A stretch of 64,000 bases of DNA, from positions 1 to 64,000 of the forward strand of contig NZ_CP084506.1 of NCBI RefSeq assembly GCF_003113495.2, written 5' to 3'. The notes beneath the pieces were generated by a model. That model was given only the letters and a program-made list of their open reading frames with translations, made no database searches and was not told the origin of the DNA. The position numbers were made by a program, and so were the translations under genes. The stretch comes from Edwardsiella tarda ATCC 15947 = NBRC 105688 (GTDB lineage Bacteria; Pseudomonadota; Gammaproteobacteria; Enterobacterales; Enterobacteriaceae). Below are positions 46,511 through 55,000 of this stretch, piece after piece. The first letter of the stretch is position 1; each line of letters starts with the position of its first letter.

Positions 46511-48568
46511 ATGCCAGGGCAATGCACATGGGGTACGCCTCACCCCGCTATCGACCCGGAAACCTTTGGCCGCGCCCCGCGCACCGACCTAGGCGATGCG
46601 ATTGCGCTTTATGCGAAAGAAGCAAAAAATCGCAAAGCGCGCGAAGAACGGGAAGCCCGTCAGCAAAAGGCCGAGAGAAAGCAGGTCGCCTCCCATCTGG
46701 AGGCGCTTGCCGAAGAAGCTGGCGAGCGCTTTCGCAAGCGCGATCTATTGCTGCCCAAAATCCGCATTGCCCACGCTGCCGCCCGCAAGGATCCAGACTC
46801 TGGCCCGCTGGCCGAGTTAATGACCCTGCCGGACTATCTGCGAACCCCGCTACTGCAACGCCTAAAGCACCTGCAGAAAAAACAGGAAGCCGCAGAGGCT
46901 GCCGGCAAATCATCCAGACCGGCGAGCCGCTATATCCGCAGTAAATTAGCATTGTTATTACGCCGCATTACGCTGACGAACAGTCGGTTTCTGACGCAGC
47001 AATACCAGATAATCGCCGTGCGCGAACGCCTCGATGAGTTGCTGCATCTACCACACCTGAATAAGCGCCGCATCCAGACACTGGCCACACTGACCGCAGG
47101 CGCTTTTAGTGGGGAGTTCGACCGGCAATATACGCGCCCAGACATCGAGCAAACACCGATGCAGGCGCTCGCCATTTACCAGCGCCTGGGGTACATGGCG
47201 CTATCGCTGCATATCACCCCGCCCCGCTGGGAGGCGCTGCGCCTTGATAAAAACCGCCGTAACCCTATCGATATGGACAAGCTGCCGGGTGCCATAGCGC
47301 GCCTGATGTGTGCCGAATACTGGAAGCGTAAGCTGTGGCGCCTGCGCTGCCGCTGGCGCGAGGAGCAGCTGCGCGCCGCCGGTCAGGTATCACGCCAGGT
47401 ATCCCCTTACATCAGCCGCGATGCGCTGAGTGCATTCCGCGAGCAGCGCCGCCGTCTGCGTGAATTTCTTAAGTCCCATGAGCTGGTTAGTGAGGATGGT
47501 TTTACCATCGATCTTGAAGATGTTTACTACGCCAGCGCCAGCAGCCCTAAACACCGTCGCTTCGAGATGATGACGACAATGAAGGGCATTGAGATGATCG
47601 CCGAGGAGCGCGGGGACGTACCAACGTTTATCACCGTGACGTGCCCGTCACGCTTCCATGTAACCACAGAGGATGGCCATCCCAATCCAAAATGGGACGG
47701 CTCAACTACGCGCGATAGCAGTAACTACCTTGTTGACCGCTTTTTCTCTGCGGTTCGTAAAAAACTCAAACGCCAGGGGCTCTTCTGGTATGGCATCCGC
47801 GTTGCTGAGCCGCACCACGACGGCACCGTTCACTGGCACATGATGATGTTCACCCGCCCAGAAGAGCGCGAGACAATCGAGGAAATTGTGCGCGATATTG
47901 CCATTCGGGACGACCGCGAAGAGCTGGGTGATGACATTACCCCACGCTTTAAGAGTGAGATCATCACTGCAGAGAAAGGCTCGCCCACTGGCTACATCGC
48001 TACCTATATCGGGAAGAACATCGATCGCGGTGCAGTAAAGGGAAATGACCCCAAAACAGGCGAACCGCGTAAAGACAATGAGAGCGGCAAGGACATGGCT
48101 GAGACGGTAGAGAATGCCATCGGTTGGGCCGGACTGCACGGGGTGCGTCAGTTTCAGTTTTTCGGCATCCCTTCGCGCCAGGTCTGGCGTGAGTTGCGCC
48201 GCCTCGCCTGCCAGATGACACGCCAAAAGGATGGCCCACAACGCCTGCCGGATCCGGCAATGGATAATGTTCTGGCCTGCGCTGATGCTGGGGATTTTGC
48301 CGCCTACATCATGGCCCAGGGCGGCGTGCTCATCCCCCGGAAAGATTACGTCGTACGCACCGCCTACGACATCGCCGATAGAGAAAATGACTACGGTGAA
48401 ACCCCCATTCAGATTTACGGCATCTATTCCCCGATACTGGGCGCCGCATCCCGTATATGCACCCATCCTGACACCTGGAAGCTGGTCAAAAAGGCTGCGC
48501 CCACTACCTCTCCCGCGGCGCAGCCGAGGGAGTCTGTTGACGTTCCGGGCGGCCCCGCCGCCCCTTGA
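46511..48568 (+). CDS. A: P2 gpA-like replication initiation endonuclease
   Basis: Rolling-circle replication initiator that nicks the phage origin and joins the 5' end covalently. The 685 aa compare with 761 for P2 A. The HUH metal motif is HHDGTVHWHMMMFTRP (near residue 437), and the paired tyrosines lie in GYIATYIGKNID (YxxxY, near residue 495), as in the P2 A Tyr450/Tyr454 pair. GGAG lies 9 bases before the ATG. The P2 origin lies within its A gene; an equivalent nick site could not be fixed here. It is last in the early operon. Confidence 0.95.
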   Translation: MPGQCTWGTPHPAIDPETFGRAPRTDLGDAIALYAKEAKNRKAREEREARQQKAERKQVASHLEALAEEAGERFRKRDLLLPKIRIAHAAARKDPDSGPLAELMTLPDYLRTPLLQRLKHLQKKQEAAEAAGKSSRPASRYIRSKLALLLRRITLTNSRFLTQQYQIIAVRERLDELLHLPHLNKRRIQTLATLTAGAFSGEFDRQYTRPDIEQTPMQALAIYQRLGYMALSLHITPPRWEALRLDKNRRNPIDMDKLPGAIARLMCAEYWKRKLWRLRCRWREEQLRAAGQVSRQVSPYISRDALSAFREQRRRLREFLKSHELVSEDGFTIDLEDVYYASASSPKHRRFEMMTTMKGIEMIAEERGDVPTFITVTCPSRFHVTTEDGHPNPKWDGSTTRDSSNYLVDRFFSAVRKKLKRQGLFWYGIRVAEPHHDGTVHWHMMMFTRPEERETIEEIVRDIAIRDDREELGDDITPRFKSEIITAEKGSPTGYIATYIGKNIDRGAVKGNDPKTGEPRKDNESGKDMAETVENAIGWAGLHGVRQFQFFGIPSRQVWRELRRLACQMTRQKDGPQRLPDPAMDNVLACADAGDFAAYIMAQGGVLIPRKDYVVRTAYDIADRENDYGETPIQIYGIYSPILGAASRICTHPDTWKLVKKAAPTTSPAAQPRESVDVPGGPAAP

Positions 48569-48732
48569 CTTGTGGCAATAACTGTCCCACTGAACAGAAT
48601 ACGCTCAATAGAAAAGCGAAGAACTCTCGAGATTGTCGTTGGAAGGTCAATGAAAGCGCCACGGACACCTTACTTGAGAGCCAGAACGTTGAGTTATTGA
48701 TGGTGGAGAGGTTAAAAGGAGAGCTTTCCGTG

Positions 48733-48960
48733 ATGCGGTTTGATGTCGGCGAGAGCGTGATCTGCTCTCTGCTGCAGGGCGCACACCTTCAGGATGGTGC
48801 TGGCATGGTTGTGGCCTTCGACCAAAAGAGCGGGCATCTCATATCTAGGCAATCCGCTGCGTCACCTGGCCGGATTTTCACTGAAACGACATCGCTAATG
48901 AATAGATTAAAGAGCGCGGCTCGTCAAAAAGATAGATTGAATTTACCCAACACAAAATGA
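48733..48960 (+). CDS. hypothetical phage protein
   Basis: Unrecognised protein of 75 aa. The start at 48733 is chosen for AAAAGGAG 9 bases upstream; the same frame is open from a TTG at 48565 that overlaps the gene A stop. Sequence features are RFDVGESVICSLLQGAHLQDG and a basic tail (RLKSAARQKDRLNLPNTK). It sits where P2 carries cargo after A. A hairpin follows its stop. Confidence 0.5.
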   Translation: MRFDVGESVICSLLQGAHLQDGAGMVVAFDQKSGHLISRQSAASPGRIFTETTSLMNRLKSAARQKDRLNLPNTK

Positions 48961-48962
48961 AA

Positions 48963-48986
48963 AAAGCATGGCATTTGCCATGCTTT
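48963..48986. terminator. hairpin after the 48733 gene
   Basis: AAAGCATGGCA pairs with TGCCATGCTTT around a two-base loop (effectively four), with A before and T after. It starts just after the 48960 stop, so it is a likely bidirectional terminator. Confidence 0.65.
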
Positions 48987-49014
48987 GCGATAGTTAGTTA
49001 GGCTCGAACTAAGA

Positions 49015-49200
49015 ATGCCCATGCTTTCCATCCATACTCATGCGCATCAAGTTGACGGCCTGAGTTTCCCCGAACCTTCCGGTAACGACAGTACTGCCAG
49101 CGAAATCCCTTCGGAGCTGGTCGCGCTGCAATATTTTTCAATGACATTCATGATCACCTCCTTACTGGGAGTGATTTTTACCTTGATTCTTTATGCCTGA
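49015..49200 (+). CDS. possible 61-aa membrane peptide
   Basis: A short frame starting MPMLSIHTHAHQVDGLSFPE with a hydrophobic C-terminal segment (FSMTFMITSLLGVIFTLILYA). The tail could be a single membrane span. No ribosome site is evident before the ATG, and a terminator-like hairpin lies upstream, so it may be untranslated. No family recognised. The remaining bases to 49277 contain no other gene. Confidence 0.3.
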   Translation: MPMLSIHTHAHQVDGLSFPEPSGNDSTASEIPSELVALQYFSMTFMITSLLGVIFTLILYA

Positions 49201-49277
49201 ATTGACTAGAATCCAGAACAGAAACGTTGTAAGAGTCCAAGGTGGCGATGTCTCCCAGAGCATCGCACTTTGCTTTA

Positions 49278-49311
49278 AAAGCCCCTGATGGTTGCCGCCA
49301 TTAGGGGCTTT
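49278..49311. terminator. terminator hairpin between the cargo ORFs and higA-like gene
   Basis: AAAGCCCCTGATGG pairs with CCATTAGGGGCTTT (one G-U) around a 6-nt loop; the run of A on the left makes it a good minus-strand terminator for the antitoxin gene, which ends at 49317. Confidence 0.8.
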
Positions 49312-49316
49312 ATCAT

Positions 49317-49634
49317 TTATGCTGCCTGACAAGATAGCTCTGCTGTAGCAGTAACTACCCCACCAGAATATCCAAATTTGAAGTCCCACCCGAGGGTGTT
49401 CAGCATAGAAAAAAGCCTATCAATCGTATGATTATCCAGCTTTCCGTTGATGATCTCGCTGACTCTTGGTTGAGTTGTTCCCAGTAGCTCTGCTGCTGCT
49501 CGCTGGTTAAGCCCTCGCTCTTGAATCATCTTACGAATAATTACCATCAGTTGTGCACGGATGTGTTTATCGTTAGCTTCATTTGGAGAAACACTTGATG
49601 ATGCATAGGGGTTCTTAACTACGACGAATTCCAT
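49317..49634 (-). CDS. HigA-like XRE antitoxin
   Basis: Probable antitoxin of a type II pair, 105 aa. The helix-turn-helix RGLNQRAAAELLGTTQPRVSEIINGKLDNHTIDRLFSMLNTLGWDF (about residues 39-84) is typical of the HTH_37/XRE antitoxins paired with HigB-like toxins. The N-terminal ASSSVSPNEANDKH is an extended arm that may bind the toxin. It lies 70 bp after the toxin gene, the toxin-first order of HigBA. A GGGAG ribosome site lies in the gap. Confidence 0.8.
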   Translation of the reverse strand: MEFVVVKNPYASSSVSPNEANDKHIRAQLMVIIRKMIQERGLNQRAAAELLGTTQPRVSEIINGKLDNHTIDRLFSMLNTLGWDFKFGYSGGVVTATAELSCQAA

Positions 49635-49704
49635 AACTCTCCCACCTTAGTCAGCAACATTGCTGACACTGAACACATTATATCAAATTTGAGATACAAA
49701 CAAG

Positions 49705-50115
49705 CTATTTTAATTTGTGTTGGCGGCGATACTCTTCCAACTGCTTGTACCGCTTCGTTGCCGTTCCATACTCTTTTTTAGATACGCCTTCTGTTTTTTT
49801 CTTAAATGTATGAATTACATAGATAGACTCGTCAAATTTTGCGACATAGATCACTCGATACGAATCAGTGCTCTTGATAGTCATCTGCATAGCATATCGG
49901 CCTATCGTTTCCCTCATCGATTTTTTCTGTACCGGCGGGAATGCAGACATTTCGTCCTCTCCGTCAACCTCAACAGCTAAGGCAAAGTCATCGAATGAGT
50001 GAGGGCAATTGCTTTGCAACGCAACAAGTTCAAAATTTATCCTGTCTCGCACGGGTGCTGGATAATTATCAATTTCTTCCTGAATTTTCTTGTTCCAATA
50101 TGTAATATCTTTCAT
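49705..50115 (-). CDS. HigB/RelE-like toxin
   Basis: Probable ribosome-dependent mRNA interferase of the phage-derived Gp49/HigB group, 136 aa. The RelE-like core is SYRVIYVAKFDESIYVIHTF, then KKKTEGVSKKEYGTATKRYK, with basic and aromatic residues in the usual places. The N-terminal part (YWNKKIQEEIDNYPAPVRDR) is helical. It is upstream of its antitoxin, so a shared promoter should lie in 50116-50300. Lower GC than the flanking phage genes, typical of acquired cargo. Confidence 0.8.
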   Translation of the reverse strand: MKDITYWNKKIQEEIDNYPAPVRDRINFELVALQSNCPHSFDDFALAVEVDGEDEMSAFPPVQKKSMRETIGRYAMQMTIKSTDSYRVIYVAKFDESIYVIHTFKKKTEGVSKKEYGTATKRYKQLEEYRRQHKLK

Positions 50116-50633
50116 TTAAAGATTCCCGCTTGCATGACCGGTGAATTATACAGCGCTCCACCTATTGCTCAACCACCCCTCGCACTTGGCTTGCTTCACA
50201 AAACCTGTCGCCACGCATGTACATTTACTTGCAAGGAAGTGAACAATTTTGAACAATATTTTTGCCCACCAAAATCCCCTCCCAGCCCAGTCTGGGCGCG
50301 GCATGACCCCGCTTCCGTTCGTGAACAGAAATCGCAACATTTGCTGCGCGCAGGTGACGGGGGACACGCCCCCGCAACGGGGTAGGGATGCCCCTATACC
50401 GTGCCAAATAACGCCACAGCGCTACACTGGCGCGTTATCTCATTTCAAATGAATAAGACAGTGCGGATATGTGCGCGCGCTATAGCGTGGCGCACAGCGC
50501 ATATGCATATACGGTGGATTAGATGATTGGATGGGCGCGCTAGCTCCAGACTGTCTGGCGCAACACCTTGCTGCAAGCTTCAATTGGCGACACAATAGTC
50601 ATGAGCATCAACAACGCGGGAGGATAAAACATC
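50116..50633. other. non-coding region with several inverted repeats
   Basis: No supported gene in 518 bp. It contains a direct repeat GAACAATTTT/GAACAATATT (about 50241-50262). Inverted repeats are CCCAG-T-CTGGG (near 50285), GGGGG-ACAC-GCCCCC (near 50360), ATAACGCCA with TGGCGCGTTAT (near 50408-50438), TCATTTCAAATGA (50440-50452) and CCAGA-CTG-TCTGG (50547-50559). It should include the toxin promoter on the minus strand and the promoter for the 50634 gene. A small RNA is possible. Confidence 0.5.
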
Positions 50634-51137
50634 ATGGGTCATTTTGATGATTTGTGCCATCTTAATCGGGAGACCGAGGAAAAGCGGGCTGAGGCTGCCA
50701 GAATCTTGCAAGATGAAGCGGCTCGACTGATTGAGTACTACGAGGAGTGGCTAGAGCTACCATCAATGTACTGGACGGACAAAAGCGGTGATTCTCATCC
50801 CTATGTCGAAACAGGGCTACCCAGCGGTAGGGCAGCAGATTTCAGCCCGCTTTCCGTTCGCGGAATAGCGACAGCACCCGACAATGTATTCCGTATGGCG
50901 GTAAGAACCTGGATAGATTCGTTTGATGTTGGCTACCCCGTCAGTGTTGTGATCGATCTTCAACTATTCTCCGTTGGCGATGGAGGCTTATCCCTTATCG
51001 TACGCGTTGAAGACGATGCACCCATTAAGGTTTTTATCGACAAGTCCAACGATGAGGTCTGGGATCCGGTAGTGAAGAGCATGAAAAAACACATCGCATC
51101 CCACCTAAAAAAGCGCCGCCCCGCTGCATTTCTTTAA
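50634..51137 (+). CDS. hypothetical prophage cargo protein
   Basis: Unrecognised cytosolic-looking protein of 167 aa. GGAGG lies 8 bases before the ATG, so it is very likely translated. A helical N-terminus (RETEEKRAEAARILQDEAARL) precedes a mixed strand/helix domain ending in a basic tail (KKHIASHLKKRRPAAFL). It sits alone between the toxin pair and the capsid genes with its own terminator-like hairpin. This is the usual cargo position between A and Q in P2-type phages; a phage-defence or exclusion function is only positional inference. Confidence 0.7.
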   Translation: MGHFDDLCHLNRETEEKRAEAARILQDEAARLIEYYEEWLELPSMYWTDKSGDSHPYVETGLPSGRAADFSPLSVRGIATAPDNVFRMAVRTWIDSFDVGYPVSVVIDLQLFSVGDGGLSLIVRVEDDAPIKVFIDKSNDEVWDPVVKSMKKHIASHLKKRRPAAFL

Positions 51138-51144
51138 TCACAAT

Positions 51145-51186
51145 CTGCCTCGCGGGTACGCAAGCCATTGCATACCCGCGAGGCAG
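51145..51186. terminator. 14-bp hairpin between convergent genes
   Basis: CTGCCTCGCGGGTA pairs perfectly with TACCCGCGAGGCAG around a 14-nt loop, between the 51137 stop and the Q stop at 51204. There is no T tract; it is probably a bidirectional transcription barrier. Confidence 0.65.
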
Positions 51187-51203
51187 CAGACAAGCGTAGC
51201 GCG

Positions 51204-52256
51204 TCAGTCGCCAGGCTTCAGCAGAGCGTAAGGGTTGAAGCGGATCACCTCTTCACCCAACCAGTCGTTAACATGCTTAAGCGCCTCCATCACGGGCGTC
51301 AGTTCGTTGATAGCGAATACCTTAGCGGCCTTCTCCACATCACCGAAGGAGCCCTTCTCGCCCGGCATGGCTCCCATCAGCTGCGGTGGAACGCGGTGCG
51401 CAGCCAGTACGTCATCCCGTGATGAGGCCTTCACGTTCACAAACTCGTCCTTGGCGGTGATCTGTTGGAAAGGCAGGATTTGCACACCATCCTTGCCGCC
51501 GTTCGGCGCGTACAGCACGATATTTTTAAACGCACCGCGCCCCTTCGATTCGGTCAGCATCTTCTGGATAGATTCAATGCTCTCACGATTGGCCTGAGCG
51601 GCCCCGATGTAGACGATACACCCAGCATGCGATCCGTTGTCGTAATAGAGTTTGCGGAACGTGTCTGCCGAGTGCGACAGGCTAGCCGACAATAGCCCCC
51701 CGATATACTCCGGCATACCATAGATCTCCTGGTTGATATCCGGGTTAAGAACATGGCAGATCGCCCCCGTTGGGAAGGCGTGCTCCGGATGGGCGCCATC
51801 AACAAACCAGTAGGTATCCAGATCTACGCCACGCCGGGTATATTTTGCCAGCGCATGACGCAGCGCCACTGGCATTCCCAACCGGTTACGCCGCAGCTCG
51901 AGATAGGCATTACCAAACACAAACCAGTCCAGCACAAACGCCGAGAAGGCCTGCCGGGACAGAAGCCGGTGCGGGATAAAACACCCCACCAGGACATTGC
52001 GCTTAAAATACAGCGCCGACTGGTGCCAAGAGGTTTGCCGTGCCGCGCGCGCCAGGCCGCTCCAGTCCAATGGCGTCTCGAAATAGCGCCCGTTATCTGC
52101 ACAATACATGTTATCGAGCAGATCCCAGCCGTTGGTCTGATACGGGCCGTCGAAAGTGAACGCACTCAACCCTGGCGCGTCACGCAACGCCTGTGCCATA
52201 TCCTGCCCTGTGCCTCGGGATAGGTTCTTACTCCGTTTTTTCTTCATTGCCCTCAA
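51204..52256 (-). CDS. Q: P2 gpQ-like portal protein
   Basis: Portal vertex of the capsid, through which DNA enters and leaves; 350 aa (P2 Q 344). Recognisable P2 blocks include FKRNVLVGCFIPHRLLSRQAF, FVFGNAYLELRRNRLGMPV and AHRVPPQLMGAMPGEKGSFGD. It overlaps the P gene by 4 bp on the minus strand and is transcribed away from O, giving the divergent P2 late arrangement. Confidence 0.96.
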   Translation of the reverse strand: MRAMKKKRSKNLSRGTGQDMAQALRDAPGLSAFTFDGPYQTNGWDLLDNMYCADNGRYFETPLDWSGLARAARQTSWHQSALYFKRNVLVGCFIPHRLLSRQAFSAFVLDWFVFGNAYLELRRNRLGMPVALRHALAKYTRRGVDLDTYWFVDGAHPEHAFPTGAICHVLNPDINQEIYGMPEYIGGLLSASLSHSADTFRKLYYDNGSHAGCIVYIGAAQANRESIESIQKMLTESKGRGAFKNIVLYAPNGGKDGVQILPFQQITAKDEFVNVKASSRDDVLAAHRVPPQLMGAMPGEKGSFGDVEKAAKVFAINELTPVMEALKHVNDWLGEEVIRFNPYALLKPGD

Positions 52257-53986
52257 AACTCCATTGCAAAACCTTCATCACCGCCCTGCTCTTGCCCCAG
52301 CGGCTCATTGATAACCGCCAGCATGGTTGCCCAGGCCAGATCGCCATGGCTGACGCCGCGGGTGCGGTCGGTGTCATAGGTAATGAACCCCGCCGGGGTT
52401 TTTATCTTGCGCACCGAGTTGAATGCGTTGGTTAACGCCCGTTCGCCGCGGTCGTACTCCCAGCGCCCGGCACGGATCACCTGCAGCATCTTCAATACCA
52501 ACGCCCTTTTAGAGGCAATATTGAAGGTGTAGGGAACAGCAGCCGGGAAAAACTTCTTCACCAGCTGGTACACGGCATCCCCGTTCCCCCCGGTAACATC
52601 AATACCGATGTGCTGCACGTTGTACTTAAAGGTAAGATCTTCGATTACCCGCGCCTGCTCTTCGAACTCTAGCCCCTGCACCTGACGTGTTTCGACGGTA
52701 CGAAATTTGCCGCCGGGCACGGCTGGCGGCACGGTGACCGACAACGCGCCGCTATCCCCGTTACCACTGCTGCCGTTGGCGTCATAGCCTACCCAGACCG
52801 CGCGGTTACCCATCGGGCGTGTTGCAAAGGGTTTCCAGTCTAACCAGTCGTCATAACCATCAACACCGCAGCCGATCAGGGCATTCAGGCTAAAGGCCGA
52901 CTCCCCATCCCGCACGAAATCACACATGTAGAGGTTGCGAAATTCATCCTCTGTGTTTTCATCGTGAATCTCGTCGAGATCGGTATATTCCCAGCCATGA
53001 TCGATAACATCCTGCAGTGTTACGATTTGCCGCCATATTTTATCCGGGCATAGCACACCGCTGTTCAGCGCGCGCCATGACACATCAAATGGCTGTCGTT
53101 TGGATTTTGGGCGCTTTTCATTCCAGCGGTCGCCCGTCCAGAACGGGTAGGCTTCATGCGTGTCACTCGAGGGGGTGGAAAAATAGGTTCGTGTTAACCC
53201 TGTGAGGGTAGCCATTGCCGCCGCCACCTTGCGCAGCTTGATGAAATTGCCGATCCAGAAAAATTCATCAAACTTCAGGTTGCCGGTATAGGACTGCGCT
53301 GTTGCCGCGGACGTCCCCAAAAAATGCAGCTCGGCCCCATTGGACAAAATGATTTTGTCGCCGCCCTTTAGCTCGACATCCACCTCTTCTGCGGCCCGCT
53401 TGATAAATTCGCGGAACTGGTGCGCCTGACGCCGGGATGCGGACAGGAAAATCTGATTCCGCTGATAGGGGTATTTCACATCATCGCGCAGCGCTTCCAG
53501 TAGCGCCTCGCGCGCCATATACCAGGTCGCCCCAATCTGGCGCGACTTGAGGATCATTCGGTTACGCTGGCGGCGTTGCGCGTACCACCCCTGCTGGTGC
53601 CAGGCCAGCGACGCCAGGATTTTCTCCCGCAGCGCGGTGATCTGCGCCTCTGAAAAATGGTTCTTCAGCCTGCGCTTGCGGGGTTTGGTTCCGCCGGCCT
53701 CGGTAGCCTGATCGCCGCTGAGCTTTTTCAACTGCCGGGTAAGAAGATCGATCTCCTTAAAATCGCCCCCGCTCTTATTCTCCTTCTGGGTCAGCTGCAC
53801 CAAGCGTGCATCCATCGACTGGCTAACCCGCTTTATCGGTGGTGTTTCGTCCCATTCATCACGTTTTTTCCAGGTGTACAGGGTGTTGACGTTGACCCCC
53901 ATCAGGCGCGCGATCTCTGCCGGAGAATACCCCTGCCAAAAGAGCTGCTTAGCGCGCAGACGGATAAAAATTTCTTGCTCCATCAC
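52253..53986 (-). CDS. P: P2 gpP-like terminase ATPase subunit
   Basis: Large terminase ATPase that packages DNA into the procapsid; 577 aa (P2 P 590). An N-terminal helix-turn-helix (SPAEIARLMGVNVNTLYTWK, residues 20-39) and a Walker-like RQIGATWYMARE (near residue 150) are visible, with the hydrolysis residues further on. It works with gpM endonuclease. The 156-bp spacer to O should contain divergent late promoters activated by Ogr; no clear TGT(N12)ACA box was found. Confidence 0.96.
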   Translation of the reverse strand: MMEQEIFIRLRAKQLFWQGYSPAEIARLMGVNVNTLYTWKKRDEWDETPPIKRVSQSMDARLVQLTQKENKSGGDFKEIDLLTRQLKKLSGDQATEAGGTKPRKRRLKNHFSEAQITALREKILASLAWHQQGWYAQRRQRNRMILKSRQIGATWYMAREALLEALRDDVKYPYQRNQIFLSASRRQAHQFREFIKRAAEEVDVELKGGDKIILSNGAELHFLGTSAATAQSYTGNLKFDEFFWIGNFIKLRKVAAAMATLTGLTRTYFSTPSSDTHEAYPFWTGDRWNEKRPKSKRQPFDVSWRALNSGVLCPDKIWRQIVTLQDVIDHGWEYTDLDEIHDENTEDEFRNLYMCDFVRDGESAFSLNALIGCGVDGYDDWLDWKPFATRPMGNRAVWVGYDANGSSGNGDSGALSVTVPPAVPGGKFRTVETRQVQGLEFEEQARVIEDLTFKYNVQHIGIDVTGGNGDAVYQLVKKFFPAAVPYTFNIASKRALVLKMLQVIRAGRWEYDRGERALTNAFNSVRKIKTPAGFITYDTDRTRGVSHGDLAWATMLAVINEPLGQEQGGDEGFAMEF

Positions 53987-54142
53987 TCCCCCTATCGGTC
54001 ATACTGGAGAGCTTACCCCGCGCGCGATCCCAGCCCAGACTACTTTTAGTTCTCCCCGACTAACGACAACAAAACCACGTTGAGACAATGGGTTAGCCTT
54101 TGTCATGATGGTTGCATGTAGTCAAATGCAGGGCAATACATC

Positions 54143-54976
54143 ATGGGACAGACCACCAAGCCAACCAGGAAAAAGTTCCGCGTCGCCGTCTCCGGCAATA
54201 CCGTAGATGGGCGCGAAATCAGTAGTGAGCACCTCAAGGCTGCCGCAAAAAATTACAACCCTAACGTCTACGGCGCTCGCGTTAACGTGGAGCACTACCT
54301 TTCCCCCGTCCCCAGCAGTGATTTTGCTGCCATGGGAGATGTGATCGCCCTGAGCACAGAAGACATTACTGAGGGGCCATTAGCCGGGCGCACCGCACTC
54401 TTTGCCGAGATTGAGCCCACTGAGCGCATGAAGAAACTGGTGAGCGAAGGAAAGAAAGTCTATTCCAGCATTGAGCTACACCCACAATCAGGTGTGACCG
54501 ATGGTCCCTACCTGATTGGTCTGGCAATGACTGACACTCCAGCCAGCCTGGGCACCGAACGCCTGAAGTTCACTGCCCAGCAACGCACCCAAGTGATGCA
54601 GTTCAACCAGCAACAAGGTGATGCCCCCCTCATTACCGAGGCTATCGAGGCTGAAATTATCGAACTGGCAACACAGCAGGCTGATGAAGGCAAGCAGTGG
54701 TTTGCGCGTGTAATGGGATTGATTGGCAAGGGGCGTCAGTCCGATAGCGAGCAGTTCAGCCAGGTACGCAACGCGGTGGAAAACGTCGCTCAGTCCCATG
54801 CCGATCTGCTCGACCGCTTCGGCAAGCTGGAGCAACAGCACCAGAGCGATACGAAGGCGATCGCCAAACTGACCACAGATCTCGCCACCCTGCACAAGCA
54901 GCTGCACGAGGATGCTAATCCGTCCATGCGCTTTACCGCCACGGGTGGCAGTGACAACCAGCAGTGGGACTTCTGA
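54143..54976 (+). CDS. O: P2 gpO-like capsid scaffold/protease
   Basis: Scaffolding protein with an N-terminal serine protease domain that processes the capsid proteins; 277 aa. The protease part includes KKFRVAVSGNTVDGREISSEH, INVEHYLSPVPSSDFAAMGDV-like sequence with the catalytic-type His, and SSIELHPQSG. The C-terminal half is a coiled-coil scaffold (LTTDLATLHKQLHEDANP). First gene of the rightward head operon. Confidence 0.93.
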   Translation: MGQTTKPTRKKFRVAVSGNTVDGREISSEHLKAAAKNYNPNVYGARVNVEHYLSPVPSSDFAAMGDVIALSTEDITEGPLAGRTALFAEIEPTERMKKLVSEGKKVYSSIELHPQSGVTDGPYLIGLAMTDTPASLGTERLKFTAQQRTQVMQFNQQQGDAPLITEAIEAEIIELATQQADEGKQWFARVMGLIGKGRQSDSEQFSQVRNAVENVAQSHADLLDRFGKLEQQHQSDTKAIAKLTTDLATLHKQLHEDANPSMRFTATGGSDNQQWDF

Positions 54977-55000
54977 TTCTAGCCAAGAGAGAGACAGCAA

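Noticed and set aside
48190..48220. P2-like replication origin nick site within gene A
   Set aside because: A CGCCTCG stretch resembles part of the P2 site, but the match is too short to call.
47702..48466. 254-codon minus-strand frame inside gene A
   Set aside because: Lies opposite the catalytic region of the nickase and arises from codon bias; no start signals.
53987..54142. Ogr-type late-promoter box TGT(N12)ACA between P and O
   Set aside because: No exact match found by eye on either strand; TGT near 54102 is followed by ATG rather than ACA at the right distance.
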